A stretch of 64,000 nt of DNA from positions 35,059 through 99,058 of the forward strand of contig JBMYOX010000005.1 of NCBI GenBank assembly GCA_049599735.1, read 5' to 3'. How positions within the stretch are numbered: the stretch's first letter is position 1; every line of letters begins with the position of its first letter. The translations under genes and the position numbers were made by a program. Shown piece by piece: positions 26,544-35,890 of this stretch. The notes beneath the pieces were generated by a model. That model was not told where the DNA came from. It was given only the letters and a program-made list of their open reading frames with translations, and searched no databases. The DNA comes from Pontibacterium sp049599735. Its GTDB lineage: Bacteria > Pseudomonadota > Gammaproteobacteria > Pseudomonadales > Balneatricaceae.

Positions 26544-27562
26544 TTAACTGACATCATTTCCCTATAAAACTGATCGGTCTGCGCCAACATTGCATCAGTT
26601 GTCAGTGATTGTTGTGCCAATGAAAAAACGAGCTGGCACTGGCGAACCATATTATCTATATCATCAAGCGATCGTTTTATAAGATTCTCCAACGCCGCTT
26701 CATCACCACAATCACACAAACAAACCTCAGGTAAAACTTCCCGGGAGCCCGCCACTCGCGTCGACAACACCGGTACTTGCGCCAGCAGGGCTTCTACAAG
26801 CACAAGGCTGAAGCCTTCTCTCTCTGATGAAATAACCAGCAGGTCAGCGGCAGGCAGTAATGACCGGACATCAGGCCTGGCACCGACTAACTTAACCCGG
26901 TCAGCTAAGTCCAACTCATCTATTATCCCCTGCAAGCGAGATTGCTCAGTCCCTTCTCCGATAAGTGCCAAATAACCAGGTTGTGATTGCCATGCACGAA
27001 TTAACATATCATAGGCTTTTACGGGAACTAACCGTCCCACTGCGAAACATAAAGGCCTATCCTCTGGAAAGCCCCATTCTTTCAGCAAGCTTTCACGCGT
27101 ATAAACAGGGCCATCATAAATATCAACACCATTATAGATCAGACGTTTTATGGGGTGTTTAATCGGCTCTAATACTCCAGCACTGACACCAATCACGCCA
27201 TCCATACGCTCAAACATTCCTGTTTTTCTCTTCTGGCTATGCACCGTGGCAATACAGCAACCTGACACCCAGGATTTTACGGTCGCCAGTAGCGCTGCCG
27301 CTTTATTACCGTGCGCATGAATCAGATCCGGCTTAACCTGTCTTAATCTCAATATCAGTTTCAGGAGCAACCACGGATTACGACGGCTTAACCCCAGGGG
27401 CAACGCAATAAAATGAACGTTTTTATCCAAACGATTAGAATATTTAGGATGCGCAATCAAAGTAACGCTATACAAGGTGGAAAACCGATTACATAAGGTA
27501 ATTACGTGATTTTCCAAGCCCCCTTCTTCATTGCCACCCAGTAAAAAACAAAGTTTCATCAT
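26540..27562 (-). CDS. Family 4 glycosyltransferase (LPS core, second in operon)
   Basis: A GT-B enzyme of 340 residues. The N-terminal GGNEEGGLENHV has the Gly-rich acceptor loop, followed by LIHAHGNKAAALL, NGVDIYDG and AVGRLVPVKAYD. The C-terminal motif SEREGFSLVLVEALLAQVPV is the EX7E nucleotide-sugar site. Two adjacent ATGs (27562, 27559) are possible; the second is better spaced from GGGGA. The preceding deacetylase stop abuts the start, so translation is coupled. Confidence 0.87.
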   Translation of the reverse strand: MMKLCFLLGGNEEGGLENHVITLCNRFSTLYSVTLIAHPKYSNRLDKNVHFIALPLGLSRRNPWLLLKLILRLRQVKPDLIHAHGNKAAALLATVKSWVSGCCIATVHSQKRKTGMFERMDGVIGVSAGVLEPIKHPIKRLIYNGVDIYDGPVYTRESLLKEWGFPEDRPLCFAVGRLVPVKAYDMLIRAWQSQPGYLALIGEGTEQSRLQGIIDELDLADRVKLVGARPDVRSLLPAADLLVISSEREGFSLVLVEALLAQVPVLSTRVAGSREVLPEVCLCDCGDEAALENLIKRSLDDIDNMVRQCQLVFSLAQQSLTTDAMLAQTDQFYREMMSVK

Positions 27563-28369
27563 CTATCCCCGCTGACCCGTACGCATACGAATCCGAAAGG
27601 CCAGATTGCCGTCTTTACCTGAAATTTTCACCCGTTTGAGCTCAAAACACGATGCCATAATATTTTCATCAATGCCTTCAACCGTGGTGACCGCCGTATC
27701 AAAACCTGCCTGCTGTACAATATCAGTATCTAATAGGTCATAAATTCCAAATGGATAGGCAAAACTCGATAACTGAGTGTCAAACTTTTGTTCGAGAGCC
27801 TGTTTGCTACCTGAAATTTCCTGAATTTTTTCAGCCTGATTTAAACGACTCAGATTAACATGTGTCCGGGTATGCCCACCCAGTTCCCAGCAGCCTGAAT
27901 CAAGCATCTGCCTGACCTGTGCATCCGTCAGCTTTGTTTCATCCTTAAGCTCACCACTGTTGTGATGGGCTTTTTTGCTCACCGACCAATCCCTGTCGAA
28001 CCGATCCTGCACCAGATATAAGGTGGCTTTTGCGTTGTATTTCAGTAAAACAGGATGAGCATGAATAAAGTTATCTTCAAAACCATCATCAAACGTCAGT
28101 ACAACGGTTTTAGGGGGCAAGGCATCAGGATTAACCAGCTCTGACATCAGAGCAAAGTAGTAACCGTTTTCAGATAACCAGCCAATTTGACTGTCGAACG
28201 CGGCAGGCCGTACGCGTAATTTATTAAATTTCGCACCGTCTCGATGCTCAGTGACCATGTGATACATCAAAATTCGTGGGTGATCCGAAGAAACTGATTG
28301 ACGCCACCAGCCATAGCGCAGACTAAACAGGATAAACAGTAATAAAAGCCCCGCGATCAACACAAACAT
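27563..28369 (-). CDS. Membrane-anchored polysaccharide deacetylase
   Basis: A 268-residue NodB-type protein. One N-terminal membrane helix (MFVLIAGLLLLFILFSL) precedes the deacetylase domain with catalytic VVLTFDDGFEDN and metal-binding GGHTRTHVNLS, then FAYPFG. The catalytic domain probably faces the periplasm and acts on a core or cell-surface sugar. ATG 28369 overlaps the upstream GT4 stop by one base (TGATG). A GTG at 28372 is an alternative. Confidence 0.87.
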   Translation of the reverse strand: MFVLIAGLLLLFILFSLRYGWWRQSVSSDHPRILMYHMVTEHRDGAKFNKLRVRPAAFDSQIGWLSENGYYFALMSELVNPDALPPKTVVLTFDDGFEDNFIHAHPVLLKYNAKATLYLVQDRFDRDWSVSKKAHHNSGELKDETKLTDAQVRQMLDSGCWELGGHTRTHVNLSRLNQAEKIQEISGSKQALEQKFDTQLSSFAYPFGIYDLLDTDIVQQAGFDTAVTTVEGIDENIMASCFELKRVKISGKDGNLAFRIRMRTGQRG

Positions 28370-29469
28370 CACTCACACAGCTCCCGATACACCGCCAGCG
28401 TTTGCTTCAGCATCTCTGTTTTCAGAAAGGCGGAGTTGGCGGCTAGCTTGTCGTCCGTGCTTAATACCTCTGTGACCGTCGCAGCCAGCGCCTGTTGATC
28501 ACTCAACAGCACCCGCCCCTGTGGATAAACAGCCGCCAGTATTTCACCCACACCGCCATGGTCATAACCCACCACCGGCACCCCCATACTCAGGGCTTCG
28601 GCAACGGTGCGGCCAAAGGATTCCGGTTTGGTTGAAAGTGACAGTACCAAGTCCGATACGGCGTAAATATCCCGGATATCCGAGCGTGCGCCGGTAAAGG
28701 TTATATCGTTTTCTAAACCTTCATCCTTAACCCGCTGATAGAGTTCCTGAGCGTAAGACTGACGCTTGGGGTCTTCTCCTCCCACAATCAGCGCATGTAC
28801 GGGCACGTCTTTCGCTTTAAGGGCTTTTACCAGGTCAATCAGATCATTATGACCTTTCAGACGTGTCAGGCGACCTGCCAGGGTGATAACTTTTTTACCC
28901 GCCAGTTGTGGAAAATCTTGCTGCCACTGGCTTAACCAGCTTGCATCGGGCTGGTAGCCATAGGCAAACTCATCCGGATCAATACCCCGGTATACCAGAT
29001 GCACCCGAGACATATCCGTCGCCGGGTAGTTCGCCTGTATATAGGCTTTGACCGTTTCTGACACTGCAATCACCCGCTCGCCCCGGCACATAATTTCGCT
29101 GTATTTTGAGACGGAATAAAGCCCGTGTACGGTGGTGACCAGATGGGGTCGCTGGTTTTCTGGCAGGCCCTTCCAGGCAAACCAGGCTACCCAGGCGGGC
29201 AGGCGGGAACGCACATGCAAAATATCCGGTTGCTCTTCGCGCAGCCAGGCCCGTAGTGCCCAGATATGACGGAAGGTGAGCAGTGATTTTTTACCCAGAT
29301 CCCAGCGCAGGTGGCGACTGCCTTCGGCCTCCAACTGTTCAACCATACGCCCGCCCGCCGAGATCACCAGCGACTCATGGCCTGCATCAACCAATGCTTT
29401 GGCAATTTCCAGGGCTCCACGCTCAACGCCACCCGCTTCCAGGTCCGGCAGTAACTGAACAACTTTCAT
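28369..29469 (-). CDS. Family 4 glycosyltransferase (LPS core, first in operon)
   Basis: A 366-residue GT-B enzyme. N-terminal QLLPDLEAGGVERGALEIAK is the usual GT4 start. ILHVRSRLPAWVAWFAWKGL, VHGLYSVSK, TLAGRLTRLKGHNDLI and the EX7E site in KPESFGRTVAEALSMGVPV follow. ATG 29469 overlaps the upstream ELM1 stop by one base. It resembles heptosyl- or hexosyl-core transferases; the exact sugar is unknown. Confidence 0.88.
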   Translation of the reverse strand: MKVVQLLPDLEAGGVERGALEIAKALVDAGHESLVISAGGRMVEQLEAEGSRHLRWDLGKKSLLTFRHIWALRAWLREEQPDILHVRSRLPAWVAWFAWKGLPENQRPHLVTTVHGLYSVSKYSEIMCRGERVIAVSETVKAYIQANYPATDMSRVHLVYRGIDPDEFAYGYQPDASWLSQWQQDFPQLAGKKVITLAGRLTRLKGHNDLIDLVKALKAKDVPVHALIVGGEDPKRQSYAQELYQRVKDEGLENDITFTGARSDIRDIYAVSDLVLSLSTKPESFGRTVAEALSMGVPVVGYDHGGVGEILAAVYPQGRVLLSDQQALAATVTEVLSTDDKLAANSAFLKTEMLKQTLAVYRELCE

Positions 29470-30344
29470 CACAGCAATTTCTCTTTGATCAACTTAGCGC
29501 AACGTGTAGCTTCATCCAGTGGGGCCACCGGTAAAGGCAGTCCCGTTTGTGGCTGCCAGTCACTGAAAGGCATCACTTTTTTATCATCTATCAAGAACTG
29601 AAGCCCCCGGGTAATACGATTAGCTGATTTAACGGGCAGCTCCAGGATACCCACCGCACAACCGGCGGTCAGTGCTTCAAAGACCATCGAGACACTGTCA
29701 CCGCTAACCCAGCACTGCGGCGCTTCGGATAATCGCTCAGCCAGCCAGCCAGGGCCTGTAGATTCAAAAGGCACTACTTCAACATTTTTAAGCCGGGCAT
29801 CCGCCAGTGTCTGAAGAAAACTATCTGGCGTGCGCCGCGATGTTGTCAGCAACCAGGACCCTCCCGCGTTAACAACGTCGGTTAACTGAGAAATCAGCTG
29901 CTCATCATTCCAGCCAAAATGTTTGGAAGGACCTCCGATCAAAATAATAGCCCGCCCCTGCTGTGACTCGCCGGGCTGCATAGGGTTCAAAGCCCCTTCA
30001 GTGACAATGACATTCGGGTGGGGTACGGGTGCATCGTGGCGGGGAATCAGGCAAAGATCAAACCAGCTTAACGGCAGTGAAGGTTTCATCAGCACCACGG
30101 CGGGTGCGCCGGTCAGCCGTTTATAAAGTAACAGCGACCAATGGGTACGGTGCCCCGCCCCAATCAGCAGATCAGCTTTCTGCTCACAACCTGACAACCC
30201 GATTTTTAAACATTGCAGCCGCGTCAGGGCAGGTTTGATTGAAATTTTTACACCATCGTCCAGACGCTGAAGTGCCTCGGCCAGCCCTAAGCTCTGATTC
30301 AGATGCCCGGGTTTTCCATCACTTATAATACAAATCTGTGTTAT
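29469..30344 (-). CDS. ELM1-family protein without a canonical start codon
   Basis: Second ELM1-family gene and first of the six-gene operon. The frame continues upstream of TTG 30197 with a clear family N-terminus (IISDGKPGHLNQSLGLAEAL, ending about 30324), so the 242-residue TTG version would lack the conserved region. The frame stays open to a TAA at 30378-30380, yet no ATG, GTG or TTG occurs between that stop and the SDGKPGH motif. The best candidate is ATA at 30344 (encoding TQICIISDGK next), with AGG six bases upstream; ATC 30359 and ATT 30335 are alternatives. It is either a rare start, a mutated ATG, or a sequencing error. The body of the protein, with LIGGPSKHFGW, LTTSRRTPD and VSGDSVSMVFEAL, is intact. 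Confidence 0.7.
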   Translation of the reverse strand: MTQICIISDGKPGHLNQSLGLAEALQRLDDGVKISIKPALTRLQCLKIGLSGCEQKADLLIGAGHRTHWSLLLYKRLTGAPAVVLMKPSLPLSWFDLCLIPRHDAPVPHPNVIVTEGALNPMQPGESQQGRAIILIGGPSKHFGWNDEQLISQLTDVVNAGGSWLLTTSRRTPDSFLQTLADARLKNVEVVPFESTGPGWLAERLSEAPQCWVSGDSVSMVFEALTAGCAVGILELPVKSANRITRGLQFLIDDKKVMPFSDWQPQTGLPLPVAPLDEATRCAKLIKEKLL

Positions 30345-30450
30345 CGACCGCCTGCTGATAGCAATATTCTCTAGAGTTTAAACAATGGATGCAGATACCA
30401 GGATATAAATACACCAGCCCATCATGGCAGCCGCTATGATACTAAAATCA

Positions 30451-30514
30451 CCCTCAAACACCCAGTTATGTGAGGGCCTTAGCGGATTTTATAGCCTGAG
30501 GGTAAGCCCTTTTT
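30451..30514 (+). promoter_or_regulatory. Attenuator-like leader upstream of ilvE
   Basis: CCCTCA (30451-30456) can pair with TGAGGG (30471-30476). The GGG of that second arm is also the start of GGGCCTTA (30474-30481), which pairs with TAAGCCC (30503-30509) with one bulge and is followed by T-run 30510-30514. The two stems are mutually exclusive, as in a terminator/antiterminator pair. No leader peptide rich in branched-chain residues is evident. Confidence 0.4.
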
Positions 30515-30622
30515 AATCCCCCCCCTTACAATCCGGGCGCTTGCAGCTTAGAATCACACGGCTGTTCCTGTTCTTATTTATCAAGGACTTTTCTTCCTCA
30601 AAACCGGTTTTAGGACGCTCGT

Positions 30623-31618
30623 ATGACTGCATTTGGTTCCGTTTTTATGCCTGAAATGGCAATTTCCTGGTTCGATGGCTCAAAATGGAGCGACACTGAG
30701 CTGGTCTCCAGCAACAGTATCCAGATGCACCCCGGCGCCCATGTGCTGCATTATTCAAGCACTTGTTTTGAGGGTCTGAAAGCGTTCCGTCATAAAGACG
30801 GTTCAATCAAAATTTTCCGAATGGATAAGAACATCGAGCGTTTTGCGCAGAGTTCCCGGCTACTGGGCTTGCCTGAGATTGACGAAGATGCAACTCGTCA
30901 GATGATTCAGACGGTTGTTAAGCAGTATGCCAATGAAGTGCCTGAACCACCGGGCTCCATGTATATTCGCCCGACCCATATTGGGACTGAGCCTGCGATT
31001 GGTAAGGCCGCTGTACCTTCCCTGACGTCCTGTCTTTATGTACTGCTGTCGCCGGTTGGTGATTATTTTGCCGGAGGTGATAAAGCCCTGCGCCTGCTGA
31101 TTGATGATGAGGGCATGCGTTGCCCACCTCATATGGGCATGGTTAAAAGCGGTGGTAACTATGCCGGTGCCCTGCAGCCTATTATGAAAGCCCGTGCTGA
31201 AGCCCAGGCTGATCAGGTTTTATTCTGCCCGGGTGGTGACGTACAGGAAACCGGTGCAGCTAACTTCCTGCTGATTGATGGCAATGAAATCATTACCAAA
31301 GCACTGGATGAAAGCTTTCTGCACGGCATTACCCGCGACTCTATCCTGACAATCGCCCGTGATCTTGGCATGACAATCTCAGAACGTGAGCTGACGATTG
31401 ACGAGCTTCTGGAACGCTCTGCCAAGCCCGGCTGTGAAGCCGCACTTTCCGGTACAGCGGCTGTGCTGGCCCCGGTGGGCACACTGATTTATCAGGGTAA
31501 GGAGTATGATATGGGTAACGGCGGTATTGGTAAAACCACCGTTAAACTGCGTACGCTGCTGAATAATATCCAGTGGGGTGAAGCTGAAGACCCTTATGGC
31601 TGGTTAACCGGCCTTTAA
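30623..31618 (+). CDS. ilvE: Branched-chain amino acid aminotransferase
   Basis: A class IV PLP aminotransferase of 331 residues that converts branched-chain 2-oxo acids to Val, Leu and Ile. Features are HYSSTCFEGLKAFR, YIRPTHIG, the PLP lysine in MVKSGGNYAGALQP and the class signature LIDGNEIITKALDESFLHGITRDSIL region, with GTAAVLAPVG near the C-terminus. It pairs with ilvD at 46.3 kb, which makes one of its substrates. It adjoins glnE in the same order as in Pseudomonas. Confidence 0.95.
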   Translation: MTAFGSVFMPEMAISWFDGSKWSDTELVSSNSIQMHPGAHVLHYSSTCFEGLKAFRHKDGSIKIFRMDKNIERFAQSSRLLGLPEIDEDATRQMIQTVVKQYANEVPEPPGSMYIRPTHIGTEPAIGKAAVPSLTSCLYVLLSPVGDYFAGGDKALRLLIDDEGMRCPPHMGMVKSGGNYAGALQPIMKARAEAQADQVLFCPGGDVQETGAANFLLIDGNEIITKALDESFLHGITRDSILTIARDLGMTISERELTIDELLERSAKPGCEAALSGTAAVLAPVGTLIYQGKEYDMGNGGIGKTTVKLRTLLNNIQWGEAEDPYGWLTGL

Positions 31619-31640
31619 GACGGCAATTCAGTCCAATAAA

Positions 31641-31669
31641 AAAATGCCAGACATACAGTCTGGCATTTT
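31641..31669. terminator. Bidirectional terminator between ilvE and glnE
   Basis: AAAATGCCAGAC (31641-31652) pairs perfectly with GTCTGGCATTTT (31658-31669) around a 5-nt loop. A-run and T-run flank both sides, and the genes converge. Confidence 0.85.
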
Positions 31670-31694
31670 AGTTTCAGGCCTCTGGTAAAGAGAT

Positions 31695-34589
31695 TTAAGC
31701 CATCATCTGATCCCAGATACGTGCAACCGCAGTACGGCAATCCCGTAACTGATCGTCCGCAATTTCATTGGACTGCCCGCCCAGCGTCAGCCGATGACCC
31801 ACAGAACGATAAGTTTTATACGCCTCCGTCAGCAGCGCCACCTCTTCAGGGCTCAGCAGGCCGGCCTGCTCCACCGCTTCAAAAATACGCACGTTATCGG
31901 TAAATTCAACCAGCGCGGGATATTGATGGGCATAAGCCAGCACCTGGTATTGCGCCATAAACTCAATATCCACAATGCCACCTTTATCCTGCTTAAGATG
32001 GAAAACGGGTTGCTCTGTTTTATCGGTGTTTTTACTGCCCAGATGCGCCTGCATTTTCTGACGCATCTCAATCACTTCCGTTTTCAGACCATCAGGGTCA
32101 CGCACGGCCGCCAGAATATCAGCGCGCATTGTCTCAAATTGTGATTTAAGGCGGCTGTCTCCTGCGACCACGCGGGCACGCACCAGCGCCTGATGTTCCC
32201 AGGTCCAGGCTTTTTGCTCCTGATATTCCCTGAAGGCTTTAAGCGAACTGACCAGTAACCCAGAATTACCAGAAGGACGCAGGCGCATATCCACTTCATA
32301 GAGCTGACCTGAGGGTGTAAAGGTATTCAGCATGTGGATAATGCGCTGCCCCAGACGGGTAAAGAACACTGAATTGGCAATCTGTTTATTGCCGTCCGTA
32401 AACTGATTCGGATCGGTATTATGCACAAAGACCAGATCCAGGTCGGAGCCATAAGACAGCTCGATGCCGCCCACTTTGCCATAACCCACAATGATAAAGT
32501 CCCGTTCACAAGGCACACCCGGCGCACTGGTGGGCACACCATGCTTCTCCGCCAGATTACGCCAGGCAATATCCAGTACCACGTCCAGAATCGCTTCTGC
32601 GGTCCAGGTCAGGTAATCACTCACCTTCATCAGCGGCAACGCCCCGGTAATCTCAGAGGCCGCCACGCGCAGGGTGATCGCATTTTTGAAGTAGCGTAAC
32701 GCCTCCATCAACTGCTCCACGTCTTCTTCCGGGATACGCAGCAGTTGCTGGCGTAACTCGTTGCGGATCTGATCTTTATCAGGCGGTGCATAAAGGGTGC
32801 GCTGATCAATTAGCTCGTCCAGCAGAATCGGTTGTTTTGCCAGCTGCTCCGAAAACCAGCCACTGGCGGAACAGAGCTTAACCAGTTGCTTAAGTGCCAC
32901 CGGGTTTTCAGCCAACAGCACCAGATAAGCGGAGCGACGTAAGACAGATTGTACCAGCGCCAGTACACGCACCAGGGTTTCAGTGGTATTTTCCACAGCC
33001 GCCACTTCGGTCAGTAGTGCAGGCAATACGCTGTTTAAACGGTCTGCCCCGATCTGCTGTAACACCTGAACCGTGCGGGACAAGCGCAGATCCTTCAGAT
33101 GCTGCCAGGCATTTGTCGCATCATCATAACCCTGGGCTTCCAGGAAGCTGATAGCCTGCTCATCGTCCAGGCTGCCAGACCAGAGATCCAGCCACTCAGC
33201 GCATAACTGGCCCGCATCGGTTGAATCCGGCTCCTCCGCCGGAGCAATCACATTGGCAAAATGAAAACGTACCGCCTCACGATGAGCCTCCAACTGCGCA
33301 CTGAAGCTTTCCCAGTTCTCAAAACCCATATTAAACGCCAGACGCGCCTGCTCTTTTTCATCATGGGGTAACGCCTGAGTCTGGCGGTCAGCGACCGCCT
33401 GAATAGCGTGTTCGGCATTTCGCAAAAAGGCGTAAGCCCCCATCAGGTCATCCACCGCCTGCTGTGGCATAGACACAGAATCAGGCAGCAGCGGCAAGAT
33501 ATTACACAGTTCACGCTGTTGTAACCGACTGTCACGCCCGCCCCGGATTAACTGGAAAGCCTGAGCAATAAATTCGATTTCCCGAATACCCCCCGAGCCC
33601 AGTTTTACATTCTCTTCCCGGCCCTTACGGCGCACTTCCCGGCTGATCATCGCTTTCATTTCACGCAGGGATTCAAATGCACTGAAGTCGATGTATTTGC
33701 GATACACAAAGGGCCGCAGTCGCGCCATCAGCTCAGCACCGGCCACTTTGTCACCCGCTACAACACGCGCTTTGATCATGGCGTAACGTTCCCAGTCCCG
33801 TCCCTGTTCCTGATAGTACAGCTCCATGGCATCAAAGCTGGCGGCCAGTGGCGAAGCCGAGCCAAACGGCCGCAGACGCATATCCACCCGGAAGACAAAA
33901 CCGTCCACCGTCATATTATCCAGTGCCTGAATCAGCTTTTTACCCAGCCGGATAAAAAAGTCCTGATTAGCCAGACATTTTTTCTCACCATCGGTCTCAC
34001 CGTTTTCAGGAAAGGCAAAGATCAGGTCAATATCTGAACTCAGATTCAGCTCGTTCGCACCCAGCTTACCCATACCCAGCACCACCAGGCGCTGCTGTGC
34101 TTTTCCATCAGCCGCACAAGGCGTACCCCAGCGCTCACAAGCCACATCATAGAGCCAATTTAATGCCGCATCGATACAGGCATCCGCCATCAGGGAAAGG
34201 TCGCGGGTTGTTTCCCGCATATCAGCCCGGCGCATCAGGTCACGCCAGATAATGCGTACCTGTTCACGGGTGCGAAACAGGCGTAGTTCACGGTGCAGCG
34301 CTGCTTCCGTATCAACCACAGCCAGGCGTTCGGTCAGGGCCTGAGCGTAATAAGTATCAGGATAAGTACGGACAAGATCCTCAGATCCCAGTAAATCAGC
34401 CAGCAGCGTGGGGGAACGGCCCAGTTGCTCACTGACAAAGTCACTGCCCAACGCAACCCGAGATAGCTCTTCAAGCAGCTCAGTGGGTTTTATCTCCAGG
34501 CTGTCCAGTTTCTCTTCAAACTGTTGCCAGTTCTGCTCAAGCACCGGCTTTAATAACGTGGGGGTCTGGCTGATTAACGGTGTAGACAT
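31695..34589 (-). CDS. glnE: Bifunctional glutamine synthetase adenylyltransferase/removase
   Basis: A 964-residue regulator that adenylylates and deadenylylates glutamine synthetase in response to PII. Two nucleotidyltransferase domains are visible. The N-terminal (removase) one has GMGKLGANELNLSSDIDLIF near 175-195 and RVDMRLRPFGS. The C-terminal (transferase) one has GYGKVGGIELSYGSDLDLVF near 675-695 and EVDMRLRPSGNSG. The linker binds PII. Both active sites keep their paired aspartates, so both activities are expected. Confidence 0.97.
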   Translation of the reverse strand: MSTPLISQTPTLLKPVLEQNWQQFEEKLDSLEIKPTELLEELSRVALGSDFVSEQLGRSPTLLADLLGSEDLVRTYPDTYYAQALTERLAVVDTEAALHRELRLFRTREQVRIIWRDLMRRADMRETTRDLSLMADACIDAALNWLYDVACERWGTPCAADGKAQQRLVVLGMGKLGANELNLSSDIDLIFAFPENGETDGEKKCLANQDFFIRLGKKLIQALDNMTVDGFVFRVDMRLRPFGSASPLAASFDAMELYYQEQGRDWERYAMIKARVVAGDKVAGAELMARLRPFVYRKYIDFSAFESLREMKAMISREVRRKGREENVKLGSGGIREIEFIAQAFQLIRGGRDSRLQQRELCNILPLLPDSVSMPQQAVDDLMGAYAFLRNAEHAIQAVADRQTQALPHDEKEQARLAFNMGFENWESFSAQLEAHREAVRFHFANVIAPAEEPDSTDAGQLCAEWLDLWSGSLDDEQAISFLEAQGYDDATNAWQHLKDLRLSRTVQVLQQIGADRLNSVLPALLTEVAAVENTTETLVRVLALVQSVLRRSAYLVLLAENPVALKQLVKLCSASGWFSEQLAKQPILLDELIDQRTLYAPPDKDQIRNELRQQLLRIPEEDVEQLMEALRYFKNAITLRVAASEITGALPLMKVSDYLTWTAEAILDVVLDIAWRNLAEKHGVPTSAPGVPCERDFIIVGYGKVGGIELSYGSDLDLVFVHNTDPNQFTDGNKQIANSVFFTRLGQRIIHMLNTFTPSGQLYEVDMRLRPSGNSGLLVSSLKAFREYQEQKAWTWEHQALVRARVVAGDSRLKSQFETMRADILAAVRDPDGLKTEVIEMRQKMQAHLGSKNTDKTEQPVFHLKQDKGGIVDIEFMAQYQVLAYAHQYPALVEFTDNVRIFEAVEQAGLLSPEEVALLTEAYKTYRSVGHRLTLGGQSNEIADDQLRDCRTAVARIWDQMMA

Positions 34590-34637
34590 AGTCCGTCTGT
34601 TCTCCCAATAAATTCCTTAAGGGTTCTGCAAAGTCAA

Positions 34638-34654
34638 CAGCGATTTAATCGCTG
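34638..34654. terminator. Hairpin between the CYTH gene and glnE
   Basis: CAGCGAT and ATCGCTG form a 7-bp stem with a 3-nt loop. On the minus strand a weak TTGACTTT follows. It may attenuate transcription from the CYTH gene into glnE; the T-tract is poor. Confidence 0.3.
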
Positions 34655-34661
34655 CGCCCTT

Positions 34662-35795
34662 TCAATTTTCTGCTAATAAAGCCTGTGCACGTTGCTGATG
34701 TTCATCAGTCCAGCGGTTGCGCCAGAGACGGGAGACCAGTTGCAGGGAAATACGCAGTGCAATCTGGCCAAATCCAACCGTCTGCAACAGCACCTCCATC
34801 CGGGCTTCGGCCCGCTTTTTCGCAGCTTGCTGCCATGCTAATCCCTGATCACCCATTAACAGGGCCGTCCGGTGCCAGGCATCCACATCACGTAACTGTC
34901 TGATCAGTTTAGTGAGCAGGGCATCCAGATCACCATCAGGATTGGCCGGAATAATATCTGCAAAACTTTCGTACAGGCCGCCTATATTGCGTAATGATTC
35001 CAGTGCCAGCGTGACGTACTGCCAGTCACGGGTAAAGCGCCAGGCTTCCAGGTATTGTGGCCAAAGCGCCAGTTCACGTTGTAACAGCTTGCAGAACGTC
35101 TCTTCCAGGTTGTCTTCAGCGCCAATATTAAGATCAGGCACCGTTACCCTGAACGCTTCTGGCTGGTGTAGCCGATAACCACGCTGCGCTTTACTAATAT
35201 CAGAGCTTAATAAGGGAATTTGCTGGCCCAGTTGCAATGCGACCTGAAACAACATGGCGGGGTCACCTTCCACCAGCTCCAGCTCCAGCTCACAAATATC
35301 ATCGTGGCGCCGTTCGCCATGAAGATCAATCCAGGCCTGCCCCTGATCCAGTGCGATTTCCACCTGCAACCGCTGACCTTGTGCATCCACACTTTCATAT
35401 AACCAGATATGACGCACAAAATCTGTGGCAAAGACAGGTTCAATTTTTTCCCGCATTTCCGGTGTATTTAACACATCCGGCCAGGGAGCCTTTTGTAACA
35501 GTGCAAAATCCAGTTCAGGCTCATCAACAAACCATTCCCACTCATTCCGCTGGTGTAAACCCGCCTCAGATAACCCCTGGGTTTTCAGGGTCTGAATAAA
35601 ACGTCCTTCTTTCTCCCGGATTCTGAGAGCAATCCGGTGTTTGGAAAGATCATGTCCCGGCGTATCAAAATAGATATTTTTCAGAGACTTAGCTCCCTGT
35701 TCCGAAACAAATCCCGACTGGAACAACGGCTGTTGCTTCAGGGACTCAATATGGTGTCGGCTGACACTCAACTTTAATTCAATCTCTTTGGCCAT
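34662..35795 (-). CDS. CYTH-domain inorganic triphosphatase with shortened CHAD-like tail
   Basis: 377 residues. The N-terminal CYTH tunnel domain starts with the ExExK motif EIELKL and continues with YFDTPGHDLSKHRIALRIREKEGRF, KTQGLS and an acidic ELELELVEG strand. The C-terminal 170 residues are helical and basic, resembling a CHAD domain. The total is shorter than E. coli YgiF (433 residues). The likely activity is tripolyphosphate or nucleoside triphosphate hydrolysis. It is adjacent to glnE, as ygiF is in E. coli. Confidence 0.85.
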   Translation of the reverse strand: MAKEIELKLSVSRHHIESLKQQPLFQSGFVSEQGAKSLKNIYFDTPGHDLSKHRIALRIREKEGRFIQTLKTQGLSEAGLHQRNEWEWFVDEPELDFALLQKAPWPDVLNTPEMREKIEPVFATDFVRHIWLYESVDAQGQRLQVEIALDQGQAWIDLHGERRHDDICELELELVEGDPAMLFQVALQLGQQIPLLSSDISKAQRGYRLHQPEAFRVTVPDLNIGAEDNLEETFCKLLQRELALWPQYLEAWRFTRDWQYVTLALESLRNIGGLYESFADIIPANPDGDLDALLTKLIRQLRDVDAWHRTALLMGDQGLAWQQAAKKRAEARMEVLLQTVGFGQIALRISLQLVSRLWRNRWTDEHQQRAQALLAEN

Positions 35796-35890
35796 AACGA
35801 ATCTATTCCTTTGTCTTATGTCTCAAGTCTACCCCAGGCACCAGGCAAATCTCGATTTATATCAACTCAATTATTTTTTATTTCATTTTG

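Noticed and set aside
30424..30516. A 30-codon frame that could be an ilvE leader peptide.
   Set aside because: It has no run of Ile, Leu or Val codons and no clear ribosome site, so I do not call it a gene.
35237..35599. A 120-codon frame antisense to the CYTH gene.
   Set aside because: It overlaps a clear gene on the other strand and has no recognisable features.
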